A stretch of 64,000 nt of DNA. It comes from CBDANZ01 sp965197865. GTDB lineage: Bacteria; Acidobacteriota; Vicinamibacteria; Vicinamibacterales; CAVVIG01. This document shows positions 1-9,493 of the stretch, piece after piece. Position 1 is the first letter of the stretch. Every line of letters begins with the position of its first letter. The stretch is from positions 124,001 to 188,000 of the forward strand of contig CBDANZ010000001.1 of NCBI GenBank assembly GCA_965197865.1, written 5' to 3'. A program made the translations under genes and the position numbers. The notes beneath the pieces are model-generated. The model was not told the DNA's origin. It saw only the letters and a list, made by a program, of their open reading frames with translations, and did not search any database.

Positions 1-291
1 GCCGAGCGAACTGACCCGCAGGTCGTTCGACCACAACGACTTGGGCCCTCAGTTTGCGCTTGCCCCCATACCTGGGCCTTGCTAGACTGACGACCGTTTC
101 TGGCCCTGGGGCTGCTTCTGAGGTGGAGAGTTCGGTCTAGTCGGAAGTGAAGGGCTTCCTGAATCTCGTCTGTTGTTGTTCTGTCTCCCAGCCAGAACCG
201 AAGGTGTCGCAGTTTGGTCGGAAATGTCCGGCGGTAGTCAGGCTGTGTACTTGTGTGCGAGCGCGCCGGCCCGCGACGCCGTGGTGAATTC
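1..291. other. Non-coding region upstream of smc
   Basis: I see no convincing gene here. A weak sigma70-like pair, TTGCCC (60-65) and TAGACT (83-88) with 17 bases between, could be a promoter for smc but is about 200 bases from the start codon. Nothing else is recognised. Confidence 0.4.
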
Positions 292-3200
292 ATGCGCCTT
301 GAACGCCTAGAGATCAACGGGTTCAAATCGTTTTCCGATCGCTCTGAGCTGGCGTTCGACAAAGGCGTCACGGCCATTGTCGGACCCAACGGTTGCGGCA
401 AGAGCAACGTCGCCGATGCCATCACCTGGGTGATGGGCGAACAGAACGCAAAAAGCCTCCGCGGCGATCGGATGGAAGACGTCATCTTCAGCGGCAGCGA
501 TGCGCGCAAGCCAACTGCGGCGGCCGAAGTGCGGCTCCGGCTCAGTGGGGTGCTGAAGACCATGACGGGCCCCGTGTTTGCTGGCGAGAACGACCGTGGG
601 AACGGTAACGGCAACGGGAACCGAGACGAGCTCCAGGAGGCACCTGAGGAATCCGGTTCACGGGGAATCCCACCAAGCGACGCTGAAGAACTGATTCGGT
701 CGGTGGCTCGCGAGATCGAGGTCACGCGCCGCCTGTACCGGTCGGGCGAAAGCGAATATCTCATCGACGGAGAGATCTGCCGGCTTCGCGACGTGCACGA
801 GCTGCTGATGGACACCGGGCTCGGGGCGAAAGCCTACGCGATCATCGAACAAGGGAAGATCGAGCGGATTCTCAGCTCGCGCCCGACCGACCGGCGGCAG
901 GTCATCGAAGAAGCGGCCGGTGTGACCAAGTACAAGGCGCGGCGCCGTACAGCGGAACTGAAGCTCGACGCGGCGGGGCAGAACCTCACGCGTATCGACG
1001 ACATCGTCTTCGAGGTGGAGAAACAGCGCGGCACGCTGAAGCGACAGGCGGCCAAGGCGCGAAGGTACCGCAGGCTCCGCGACGAAGTGCGGCGCTGGGA
1101 AGAAGTGCTCTTTGCCCGCAAGTACCGGCAGCTGGCCGAGGCGATCGATGCGGCTCGGGGCCGGCTTGCGGAGGCGCGCGAGCACGAGTCGGCGGCGGCC
1201 GCCCGGGTCGCTGAGGTTGACGCCGATCTGGGGCGTTTGCGCATCGAAGTCGTCGAAGCCGGGTCGCGCGCGGACTCCCTGCGCGACGCCGCGCATGCGC
1301 GTGAGATGACCATCAACCGCCGGCAGCAGCAGATTGCCTTCGACACCGAGCAGGTTCAGGCGTTGGGCGCCCGTATGAGCAGCCAGGGCGTCGAACTCGA
1401 GACGCTCGAGGCGCGCCGTGGGCCGGCCGGCGGCGCCATGGCGGCATGCCGTGATGCAGCAGCCCTGGCCGCGGCGGATCGGGACGAGGTGGCCCGGATG
1501 CTCGCGTCTGAATCGGACGCTTCGGAGGCGGCTCTTCGCGAGATCGAAGGGTTCGAGGCTGACGTCGAGGCGGCGCGCAGCGAGGTATTCTCGGCCATCA
1601 ATGCGGCGACAGCGCTGCGTCACTCGCTCGAAACTGCCGCCTCGGCGCGCGATCGCATCGTCGAGGCCCTCTCAAGGTTGCAGGTTGAGGCCGAAGACGT
1701 GCGCCTCCAGTCGGAGCGCGCGGCCACCGAGCAGACAACTGCGGCTTCGGCCCTCCGGCGCGCGCAGGACGCGATCGAGGCGACGGGAGTGACGCGGGCC
1801 GCGCGCGAATCGGGCCTAGCCAGTGCCCGTATCGAGCACGAGTGGCGCAGCCGCTCGGTCCGCGCGCGCGAGCAGGAACTGGCGGGCCTCGAAGCCAGAC
1901 TCAGGTCGATCGAGGAGCTCGAAGCGGCGCGTACGGCATACGGCGATGCCGCGCGGACCCTGCTGGCGCAGGCCAATGGCCAGGTGGGTCAGCAGGGCGC
2001 CGTTGCCGATTTCCTCGAAGTCGATACGGGCTATGAGGAGGCGGTCGAAGCATGCCTCGGCGATCTGCTGCAGCACGTCGTCGTCGAGCGGCCCGAACAG
2101 GCGTTAACCGGGTTCCAGTTCCTGCGCGACCAGCGCGCCGGCCGCTGCGGGTTTCTCATCGCAGATGATGGTCCGACCGAAGCCGGACCCCACGCAAACG
2201 ATGTGTCAGGTGAACGTCCTGCGCTCGATAGCCTCGTCCCGCTGTCCTCGGTCGTGCGCGTCAATGGCCCGTTCGCCGGGCCGATTCGTCGGGCGATCGG
2301 CAACGCGTGGATTGCCAAGTCCTACGATCGTGCCAGCGAAGCTAGCTGCATGATTCGGCTGCCCGTCGCGACGCTGGCCGGCGATCTGTTCCGAGGGCGC
2401 CATCTCGTGTCCGGCGGCACCCGCGAGGACGCGCGCGGCATTCTCGAGACCAAGCGCGAGATCAAGGATCTGCGCAATCGCATTCAGGGCGAGCGCGAGG
2501 CGTTGTTCCACCTGGCCGAGGAGACTGCCGGATTCGAGGCGACGATCGCGCACGCATCGAGCGCCATTGCTGCGCTCCACGCCGAGCGACACAAGCAGGA
2601 AAAGGCCATCGTCGGTCATGAGGCGCAGCTTCAGTACGCCGCCCAGCAGTCCGCGCGGCTCAGCCAGGAAGCCGAGCAGCTGGCGCGCGAACGCCGGCAG
2701 CTGGAAGAGGAGCGCAACGGCTTGGATCGCCGGCAGATGGAAGCGCGGATGTCAATCGGGCGTCTCGAAGGCGATCAACGGGCGGCGGATGAGCGGCTGA
2801 CCGCCGCGCAGCAGCATCTCATCGAGGCGCGCGAAGTGGCGCAGGAGCTGAGCCGCCGCGGTGCTGACGCCGGGGCATCGCACGCCGCGCTGGTCGAGCG
2901 AGCGGCGGCGCTCGCGTCGGAAGTCCAGCGGCTCGAAGAGGCGTGGGCGGAGCTCGAGGACCGCACCACCTCGCTCGGCGCGGAGCTCGACGAGTCCCGC
3001 CGCCGCATCACCGACCTGCAAGACGCCGTCACGCAAGGGCAGAGGGAGCTCGATACAGATATCGGCGCGCTCGAGACGCTGCGGCACGAGGTGCAGGCGG
3101 CTGACGCTGCCGTATCGACGTTGAAGATTAAGGCCAACGAGCGGGAAGCCTCGCTCCGGCAGGCCCGTGCGGCACTTGAGGAGGTGCGCGTGTGGGTCGC

Positions 3201-4101
3201 CGAGCTCGATATTGCGCGGGCAACGGCGGAAAGCGATCTGATGCACCTGGCGCAGTCCTGCATCGACGCCGTGCAGGCGACCCTCGACGAGGTGCTTGCC
3301 GAGGTTGCAGCCCAAGAGGAGGCCGGGACCCTCGCGTCCGACGCGAGTGTTCTTTACGCCGACGAGCCGGAAGAGATCGGTGAGGAAGATCAACAGTCGA
3401 CAGTTGGCGGCCGGACTGACGACGTGCGACCGGCGACTGACGACTCAGGCCGGCGCGCTCTCAGTGCCGAAGAGACGATCGTCTCTCTCCGCGCCAAGAT
3501 CGATCGGCTGGGCCTGGTGAACATGATGGCCATCGAGCAGTTCGACGAGCTCGAAACGCGCCACGCGTTCCTCACCACTCAGCGAAAGGATCTCGTCGAC
3601 TCGATCGCCCAGACGAGCGAGGCGATCAAGAGGATAGACGAGACAACCCACCAGCGGTTCAGCGAGGCGTTCGCCGCGATCAATCTGAACTTCCAGGAAA
3701 CATTCAGTACGCTGTTCGGCGGCGGCCGCGCGGGCCTCACGCTGCTCGACGACAACGATCCGCTGGAGAGCGGGATCGAGATCATCGCCCAGCCTCCAGG
3801 CAAGCGCTTGCAGAGCGTGCAGTTGCAGTCTGGCGGTGAAAAAGCGCTCACGGCCATCGCGCTGATGTTTGCCTTATTCAAGTACAAACCGAGCCCGTTC
3901 TGCCTTCTCGACGAGATCGACGCGCCGCTCGACGACGCGAACATCGGCCGGTTCGTGGAGATGCTTCGGGGCATGCAGCAGCGCACCCAGTTCATCCTCA
4001 TCACGCATAACCGGAAGACGATGGAAATTGCCGACCGCCTGTACGGCATCACCATGGAGGAACCAGGCGTGTCGAGGCTGATCTCCGTCAAGTTGAATTG
4101 A
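292..4101 (+). CDS. smc: Chromosome segregation protein SMC
   Basis: SMC is the ATPase core of bacterial condensin, which compacts and segregates the chromosome on the nucleoid. The ATG at 292 is chosen because the conserved N-terminus (MRLERLEINGFKSF) starts there; an upstream GTG at 253 adds 13 non-conserved residues. From 292 the protein is 1269 aa, slightly longer than usual. Walker A GPNGCGKSN lies at residues 31-39. Two long coiled coils flank a hinge at roughly residues 520-690. The C-terminal head carries the signature LQSGGEKA and Walker B FCLLDEIDAPLDD. Two poorly conserved hydrophilic inserts are visible: a Gly/Asn-rich stretch near residues 100-130 and an Asp/Ser-rich one near 1040-1085. 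The gene is otherwise intact. Confidence 0.97.
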   Translation: MRLERLEINGFKSFSDRSELAFDKGVTAIVGPNGCGKSNVADAITWVMGEQNAKSLRGDRMEDVIFSGSDARKPTAAAEVRLRLSGVLKTMTGPVFAGENDRGNGNGNGNRDELQEAPEESGSRGIPPSDAEELIRSVAREIEVTRRLYRSGESEYLIDGEICRLRDVHELLMDTGLGAKAYAIIEQGKIERILSSRPTDRRQVIEEAAGVTKYKARRRTAELKLDAAGQNLTRIDDIVFEVEKQRGTLKRQAAKARRYRRLRDEVRRWEEVLFARKYRQLAEAIDAARGRLAEAREHESAAAARVAEVDADLGRLRIEVVEAGSRADSLRDAAHAREMTINRRQQQIAFDTEQVQALGARMSSQGVELETLEARRGPAGGAMAACRDAAALAAADRDEVARMLASESDASEAALREIEGFEADVEAARSEVFSAINAATALRHSLETAASARDRIVEALSRLQVEAEDVRLQSERAATEQTTAASALRRAQDAIEATGVTRAARESGLASARIEHEWRSRSVRAREQELAGLEARLRSIEELEAARTAYGDAARTLLAQANGQVGQQGAVADFLEVDTGYEEAVEACLGDLLQHVVVERPEQALTGFQFLRDQRAGRCGFLIADDGPTEAGPHANDVSGERPALDSLVPLSSVVRVNGPFAGPIRRAIGNAWIAKSYDRASEASCMIRLPVATLAGDLFRGRHLVSGGTREDARGILETKREIKDLRNRIQGEREALFHLAEETAGFEATIAHASSAIAALHAERHKQEKAIVGHEAQLQYAAQQSARLSQEAEQLARERRQLEEERNGLDRRQMEARMSIGRLEGDQRAADERLTAAQQHLIEAREVAQELSRRGADAGASHAALVERAAALASEVQRLEEAWAELEDRTTSLGAELDESRRRITDLQDAVTQGQRELDTDIGALETLRHEVQAADAAVSTLKIKANEREASLRQARAALEEVRVWVAELDIARATAESDLMHLAQSCIDAVQATLDEVLAEVAAQEEAGTLASDASVLYADEPEEIGEEDQQSTVGGRTDDVRPATDDSGRRALSAEETIVSLRAKIDRLGLVNMMAIEQFDELETRHAFLTTQRKDLVDSIAQTSEAIKRIDETTHQRFSEAFAAINLNFQETFSTLFGGGRAGLTLLDDNDPLESGIEIIAQPPGKRLQSVQLQSGGEKALTAIALMFALFKYKPSPFCLLDEIDAPLDDANIGRFVEMLRGMQQRTQFILITHNRKTMEIADRLYGITMEEPGVSRLISVKLN

Positions 4102-4166
4102 ATCCCAGATTTCAGATTGGGCGCGAGATCAAGTCTACAATCTGCAATCTGTAGTCTCGCGGTCCT

Positions 4167-5288
4167 GTGAACGAAGACAAGGCGACCCGCTACCACCGGC
4201 TGAAGCGACGCGCCAGCCTCCTGGCGCTGGCGTGGAGCATCCTGTTCCTCGCTGCAATGTTGTCGAGCGGCGCGAGCATGGCCTTGAGAGCGGGCGCGGA
4301 CTCTGCCGCGCGCTACCTGACGTCAGATCCTTGGACCTCCGGCCTCGCGGTCGTGGTGTACGTCGTCGGCCTGGCTGTGATCCATGAACTCGGCAGCCTG
4401 CCCATCGCCTTCTACAGCGGACTCATCCTCGAACGCCGCTATGGACTGTCGAACGAACGATTCGGTGCGTGGCTGCGCGATCAGGCCAAGTCCCTCGTGA
4501 TTGCCCTCGTGTTCGGAGTCGCCGCAGCGAGCATCGTCTACTTTTTCATCAGGCGATCGCCCGCCGTCTGGTGGCTGCCAGCTGGCGCGATCTTCGCCCT
4601 GGTCATCGTCGGGATTATGAACCTCGCCCCGGTTCTATTGTTCCCGTTGTTCTACCGTGTAGGGCCGCTCGATCGCGAAACGCTGCGCGCGCGCCTGCTG
4701 ACGCTGGCGGAGCGCACGGGTGCCCGTGTGCTGGGCGCGTACGAGTGGGGTCTCGGCGACAAAACGAAAAAGGCCAATGCGGCGCTCGCCGGACTGGGCA
4801 CGACGTGCCGGATTCTGGTGTCGGACACGATGTTGGCCGAATACTCCGACGAAGAGATCGAAATCGTGCTGGCGCACGAGCTGGCGCACCACGTGCACGG
4901 CGACATCTGGAAGGGACTCGCGTTCGAGAGCGCCCTCGTCCTGAGCGGATTCTTCTTCGCGGCGAGGGTCCTCGCGGCGTCTGCCGACCAGTTCGGTCTC
5001 GATGGGCCGTCCGACCCCGCAGGCGTGCCGCTGTTGCTGCTCGTGGCGGGGGCCGTGTCCCTCGCCGTGTTACCCGCGGCGCACGCCTTGTCGCGGGCCT
5101 GCGAGCGAAACGCGGACCGGTTCGCTCTCGAGCTCACGAAGAACCCTGCGGCATTCATCTCTGCGATGCGACGCCTCGGAGCACAGAACCTCGCGGAGGA
5201 ACACCCTTCGAAGATCATCCAGTGGCTGTTCTACAGCCACCCGCCGATTCGAGAGCGCATTGCCGCAGCGCAGGCGTTCAAGGTCTGA
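4167..5288 (+). CDS. M48 family (Ste24-like) membrane zinc metalloprotease
   Basis: This is a 373-aa integral membrane protease of the CAAX prenyl protease 1/Ste24 type. Several hydrophobic helices occupy the N-terminal half. The zinc motif HELAHH, within VLAHELAHHVHGD, lies at about residues 232-244. The downstream RACERNADRFALEL stretch supplies the expected third zinc ligand (Glu) and a conserved Asp. The start is a GTG at 4167, 65 bases after smc, so the two may be co-transcribed. The bacterial substrate is not known; a role in membrane protein quality control is inferred from the family. Confidence 0.9.
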   Translation: MNEDKATRYHRLKRRASLLALAWSILFLAAMLSSGASMALRAGADSAARYLTSDPWTSGLAVVVYVVGLAVIHELGSLPIAFYSGLILERRYGLSNERFGAWLRDQAKSLVIALVFGVAAASIVYFFIRRSPAVWWLPAGAIFALVIVGIMNLAPVLLFPLFYRVGPLDRETLRARLLTLAERTGARVLGAYEWGLGDKTKKANAALAGLGTTCRILVSDTMLAEYSDEEIEIVLAHELAHHVHGDIWKGLAFESALVLSGFFFAARVLAASADQFGLDGPSDPAGVPLLLLVAGAVSLAVLPAAHALSRACERNADRFALELTKNPAAFISAMRRLGAQNLAEEHPSKIIQWLFYSHPPIRERIAAAQAFKV

Positions 5289-5315
5289 GCGGACAGGAGA
5301 CAACCGCGTTTGCGT

Positions 5316-6007
5316 TTACCTGGCCGAAAGCCGCCTCTGCAGGGCGTAAATCGCCCACGTGGTGAGCGCCAGGCCGAGGGCGCCGATCGCGAGGAGCGTC
5401 GTCAGACGTCGCTCGAGAAAGCTGGCGCCCAGATAGACCGTTCCGATTGCATACGGCAGTTCGCTGATTCCGACGACTAAGAGGTATTTGACGAACCGAT
5501 ATCGCGCCAGCCCGAACACGTAGCCCGGCACCTCGGAAGGGACCGCGAGCTGGAAGAGGAGCACGAGGCCGAACGACGCCTGCATCGAGATTCGGTTCTC
5601 GAACCGTGCGAGCGCGGCCGTAGAGGTCAGCCTCCTCAAGACCGGACGACCGACCGTACGCCCCAGCAGGTATGCGCACATTCCTCCCAGCACCCAACCG
5701 GCCCACAAGAGACCACTGCTGAGCGGCGTGCCCCAGGCGTGGACGGCCACCGGCGTGATTACGGCGGCTGAAAAAAGGCCAGCATCGCCGACAGCTCCGA
5801 CAAGATCACGAAGAGTGAGATGCCCCAGAGCGGGTGGGCGGTGATGATCGCTTCGAGGGCCACGACGAGCCGCAGGAACGCCTGGTGAAGTCCGTCGGAT
5901 GACGCGACCCCCGCAAACAGCGCAATCAACACCGCAAGCGCCAGTAGGTGCTGCTACGTCGGCGCGATCCGCTCCGGCGGGTTGAGGGCGCGCGCTTGTG
6001 GTGGCAT
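5316..6007 (-). pseudogene. VTT-domain (SNARE-associated/DedA-like) membrane protein, broken
   Basis: Read from the ATG at 6007, the minus strand encodes a membrane protein with a TAG at codon 18 (5954-5956). A single-base shift follows in a run of six A on the plus strand (5771-5776). Restoring one base joins LSELSAMLAFF to SAAVITPVAVHAWGTPL and an open 140-residue frame ending at 5316. The joined protein has a VTT-like core (glycine-rich GWVLGGMCAYLLGR, then VPSEVPGYVFGLARY). The start lies 9 bases downstream of the pnp stop. The shift in a homopolymer could be a sequencing error, but the separate nonsense codon argues for a real relic. Confidence 0.72.
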
Positions 6008-6015
6008 CGAAGAAT

Positions 6016-8118
6016 CTAGGATTTGGTCCCCCCTTCTTCCTGCTGCAGTAACGCCTTCCGGCTCAGGCGGATCTTTCCGGTTGGATCGATGTTGATCACC
6101 TTGACGAGGAGCTGCTCGCCTTCCTTCAGCTCGTCGCGGACGTCCTTCACGCGATGGTTCGCGATTTCCGAGACGTGGAGCAGGCCGTCGGTTCCCGGCA
6201 TGATCTCCACGAACGCGCCGAAGTCGGTAATTCGCTGGATCTTGCCGAGGTAAGTCTTGTTGAGCTCCGGCGTGGCCGTCAGCTCCTGGATGATTGAGAT
6301 CGCCTTCTGAGCCGACGTCTCGTCCGCCGATGCCACATTCACCCGCCCGTCGTCTTCCACGTCGATCTTCACACCGGTGCGCTCGATGATACTGCGGATC
6401 ATCTTCCCACCTGGGCCGATGACGTCTCGGATCTTGTCAACGGGAATGCGAATCGTGACGATCCGCGGCGCGAAATTCGAAATCGACTGACGCGGCGCGG
6501 GAAGCACCTCGCGCATCTTTTCGAGGATGTGCAGCCGGCCGCGGCGCGCCTGCGCGAGAGCCTTGCGCAGTACCTCGGTGGTAATCCCCGAGACCTTGAT
6601 GTCCATCTGCAGGGCGGTGACGCCTTCCGCCGTGCCGGCCACCTTGAAGTCCATGTCTCCGTAGTGATCCTCAGCGCCCGCGATATCGCTCAGGACGGCA
6701 TGCTTGCCTGTTTTCTCGTCCATGATGAGGCCCATGGCGATGCCGGCGACCGGCGCGCGGAGCGGCACACCGGCGTCCATCAGGGCGAGCGAGCCGCCGC
6801 ACACCGAAGCCATCGAGGAGGATCCGTTCGATTCGAGGATGTCGGAAACGATACGGATCGTGTACGGAAACTGCTCCTCGGCGGGGAGCATTACCGCGAG
6901 GGCACGCTCGGCGAGCGCGCCGTGCCCGACTTCGCGCCGGCCCGGCCCGCGCAGGAAGGCCACCTCGCCGACGGAGAAAGGCGGGAAATTGTAGTGAAGC
7001 AGGAAGCTTTTCCATGTTTCGCCCTGAAAGCTCTCGATCTTCTGCGCGTCCTCGGCAGTGCCGAGGGTGCAGGTGACGAGCGCCTGGGTTTCGCCGCGCG
7101 TGAACACGGCGGAGCCGTGGGTGCGCGGCAGCACGCTTGTCTCGATCCAGATGGCACGAACCTCATCAAAGGCGCGGCCGTCGAGCCGCCGGCCTCGCTC
7201 GAGGACTTCGTCGCGGAGCACCTTTTCCTTGATGTTCTTGAAGATCTGCTTGGCCTCGAGTTTGCGTTCGACCTCGCCCTCCGGCAGGCTCGCGGCGAGA
7301 TCCTCGAGTAGCTGGTCCACGCGATCGTAGCTTTCAAGCTTGTCCCGGATCCGCATAGCTTCGGTGAGCGGAACGAGAACCTTCTCTTCGACCTCTCGGT
7401 AGAAGTCGTGGCCGATCTCCTTCGCGGTCACCTTGAGCTTCGGCTTCCCGGCTTCCTTCGCCAGATCCTCGATGGACTCGACGATCTGCTTGATCGCCTC
7501 GTGGGCAGCGCCCAGCGCTTCGACGACCTGCTCCTCAGAAACTTCCTTGGCGCCCGCCTCGACCATCACCAGGCCGTCTCGGCTTCCGGCAACGACCAGA
7601 TCGAGCTTGCTCTGCTTCCGCTGCTCGAAGGTCGGATTCATCACGTACTGCCCATCGACGAGGCCGACGCGCACGCCGGCAATCGTCTTTTCGAAGGGGA
7701 TTTCCGACAGAGCCAGCGCCGCCGAGGCGCCGGTAATGGCCAGCACGTCTGTGTCGTTCTCCGGGTCGGCCGACAAGACGAGCGCGATGACCTGCGTTTC
7801 GTAGCGCCAACCCGACGGGAAGAGCGGACGAATCGGACGGTCGATCACGCGGCTCGTGATCACTTCCTTTTCGGCCGGCTTGCCCTCGCGCTTGAAAAAG
7901 CCGCCAGGAATGCGGCCCGACGCGTACGTGTACTCGCGGTAGTCGACCGTGAGCGGCAGAAAATCGATGCCCTCCCGGGATCTTGCCGCGCGACAGGCCG
8001 TGACCAGCACGACCGAATCGCCGAAGCGGACGAGCACAGAACCGCCGGCCTGCTTGGCCAGCTTGCCGGTTTCGAACCGCAAGGTCTTGTTGCCGATCTT
8101 CAATTCGCGGGTAGTCAT
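6016..8118 (-). CDS. pnp: Polyribonucleotide nucleotidyltransferase (PNPase)
   Basis: PNPase is the phosphorolytic 3'-5' exoribonuclease of the RNA degradosome. The ATG at 8118 (MTTRELKIG) gives 701 aa, the usual length, and follows an AGAGGAA ribosome-binding site. Two RNase PH-like domains are joined by the helical linker. The C-terminus has a KH domain with the GPGG loop (VIGPGGKMIRSI) and an S1 domain (ITDFGAFVEIMPGTDGLLHVSE). It lies just downstream of rpsO, the classic order in which PNPase and S15 are co-transcribed and PNPase autoregulates its message. Confidence 0.97.
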   Translation of the reverse strand: MTTRELKIGNKTLRFETGKLAKQAGGSVLVRFGDSVVLVTACRAARSREGIDFLPLTVDYREYTYASGRIPGGFFKREGKPAEKEVITSRVIDRPIRPLFPSGWRYETQVIALVLSADPENDTDVLAITGASAALALSEIPFEKTIAGVRVGLVDGQYVMNPTFEQRKQSKLDLVVAGSRDGLVMVEAGAKEVSEEQVVEALGAAHEAIKQIVESIEDLAKEAGKPKLKVTAKEIGHDFYREVEEKVLVPLTEAMRIRDKLESYDRVDQLLEDLAASLPEGEVERKLEAKQIFKNIKEKVLRDEVLERGRRLDGRAFDEVRAIWIETSVLPRTHGSAVFTRGETQALVTCTLGTAEDAQKIESFQGETWKSFLLHYNFPPFSVGEVAFLRGPGRREVGHGALAERALAVMLPAEEQFPYTIRIVSDILESNGSSSMASVCGGSLALMDAGVPLRAPVAGIAMGLIMDEKTGKHAVLSDIAGAEDHYGDMDFKVAGTAEGVTALQMDIKVSGITTEVLRKALAQARRGRLHILEKMREVLPAPRQSISNFAPRIVTIRIPVDKIRDVIGPGGKMIRSIIERTGVKIDVEDDGRVNVASADETSAQKAISIIQELTATPELNKTYLGKIQRITDFGAFVEIMPGTDGLLHVSEIANHRVKDVRDELKEGEQLLVKVINIDPTGKIRLSRKALLQQEEGGTKS

Positions 8119-8140
8119 AAAGGGGAGGAGTTCCTCTTGC

Positions 8141-8410
8141 CTATTTCCGAATATTGAGACGTTTGATGAGATCCGCGTAGCGCTGAACATCCTTCGCCTT
8201 GAGATAATCCAGCAGCCGGCGTCGGCGGCCGACGAGCATCAGAAGACCGCGCCGCGAATGGTGGTCCTTGGCGTGCGCTTTGAAGTGTTCGGTCAGGTAA
8301 TTGATGCGCTCGCTGAGAATGGCGACCTGGACTTCTGGGGAACCGGTGTCTGCGTCGTGCGTCCTATAGGAGCCGATCAACTCGGTCTTGCGATCTTTGG
8401 TCAACGCCAC
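8141..8410 (-). CDS. rpsO: 30S ribosomal protein S15
   Basis: The product is 89 aa, the normal length, with the conserved S15 features DTGSPEVQVAILSERI and HHSRRGLLMLVGRRRRLLDYL. It binds 16S rRNA early in small-subunit assembly. The start is GTG at 8410 behind a GGAGGAAG ribosome-binding site. It ends 22 bases before pnp. Confidence 0.97.
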   Translation of the reverse strand: MALTKDRKTELIGSYRTHDADTGSPEVQVAILSERINYLTEHFKAHAKDHHSRRGLLMLVGRRRRLLDYLKAKDVQRYADLIKRLNIRK

Positions 8411-8499
8411 GGATCTTCCTCCACGGGCGCCCCAGAACCACCCAGGAACCGGATGCGCCGTACGGCCAGGAATTCTCTTAGTCGAACAAGATCAACATG

Positions 8500-9456
8500 T
8501 TACACCAACACAACGGAGGGATGCAAAAGCCCCGGCGTCGATGCCGGCTCGGCAACACCGACCAGATCGCCCGCCTGGTCGAGGAGGCGGAACCAGCCCG
8601 ACTTAGGGAGAGGGGTCGGATTCGCCATCGCCGCCGGCTCCACGAAGTCGGCCGCGCCAAGGTCGCGTCCCTGGCGCGCACGCCTGGCGCCCTCGTCGGT
8701 GAGCCTGACGGAGGTCAGCACCGAGAGCATCCGTCGAAGCGGAACCAGCGCGGCGGCGGTCGCCGCCCCGTCTTGCTCCACGACCTCGAGAGCGATGGAC
8801 GCGGCCAACGTCAGGTCGCCGCTGCGCGTTCGTCTGAGCGCTGTGAGATGGGCTCCCGTTCCCAGCCGCCGGCCCAAGTCGTGAGCGAGCGATCGGATGT
8901 AGAACCCGGCCGAACAGTCGACGCGGATCGCGACTTGGTTGCCATCGATGCTCACGATGTCTATCGCGCGGGCCGTCACGCGGACTGGGGCGGGAAGGGA
9001 GCGCCTGCCACTGGCGTCAGACAGAGAGCCCGCCCGCGTTTGTGAGCTCGATGCCGTGCGCGCGAGCCAATGACTGGCTCTGCCGCCGATCTTCTTCGCG
9101 GAGTACACGGGCGGCTGCTGGAGAAACGTTCCTCGAAAGTCGTCGAGCGTGTGACCGATCTGGTCGCGCCCAGGCAGCGGTCCGTCGTAGGCGGGCCCCG
9201 AGGGCTTGCCTGCGCTGTCGTACGTGTCCGTGGACAGGCCGAGGCTGATGACCGCTTCGTAGGTCTTGTCGGCCGCGCCCAAGAAGCGCGCCAGTCGGGT
9301 GGCGCGTCCGATGACGAGCGGGAGCACGCCGCTCGCGCCTGGATCGAGCGTGCCGGTGTGGCCGATCCGCGACTCGCCGGTGGCCCGCCGGGCGCGCGCC
9401 ACGACGTCGTGCGAGGTGGGGCCGACGGGTTTGTCGATGAGGAGTAGACCGTCCAT
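8500..9456 (-). CDS. truB: tRNA pseudouridine(55) synthase
   Basis: TruB converts U55 of the tRNA T-loop to pseudouridine. The catalytic aspartate is in HTGTLDPGASGVLPL at about residues 34-48, preceded by the conserved LLIDKPVGPTSHDVV. The protein is 318 aa. A Ser/Arg-rich stretch around residues 135-155 looks like an insert between conserved blocks. It sits between nrnA and rpsO in the ribosome-maturation cluster. Confidence 0.95.
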   Translation of the reverse strand: MDGLLLIDKPVGPTSHDVVARARRATGESRIGHTGTLDPGASGVLPLVIGRATRLARFLGAADKTYEAVISLGLSTDTYDSAGKPSGPAYDGPLPGRDQIGHTLDDFRGTFLQQPPVYSAKKIGGRASHWLARTASSSQTRAGSLSDASGRRSLPAPVRVTARAIDIVSIDGNQVAIRVDCSAGFYIRSLAHDLGRRLGTGAHLTALRRTRSGDLTLAASIALEVVEQDGAATAAALVPLRRMLSVLTSVRLTDEGARRARQGRDLGAADFVEPAAMANPTPLPKSGWFRLLDQAGDLVGVAEPASTPGLLHPSVVLV

Positions 9457-9493
9457 GAGTCAGAAGTCCGCCTCAAGGCGGACACTGCGAAGG

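Noticed and set aside
658..1623. Long minus-strand open frame opposite smc
   Set aside because: It is the GC-rich antisense shadow of a strongly conserved gene and shows no family resemblance.
3390..3460. Mobile insertion in smc
   Set aside because: The Asp/Ser-rich stretch has short internal similarities, but I could not define ends or find a second copy in the window.
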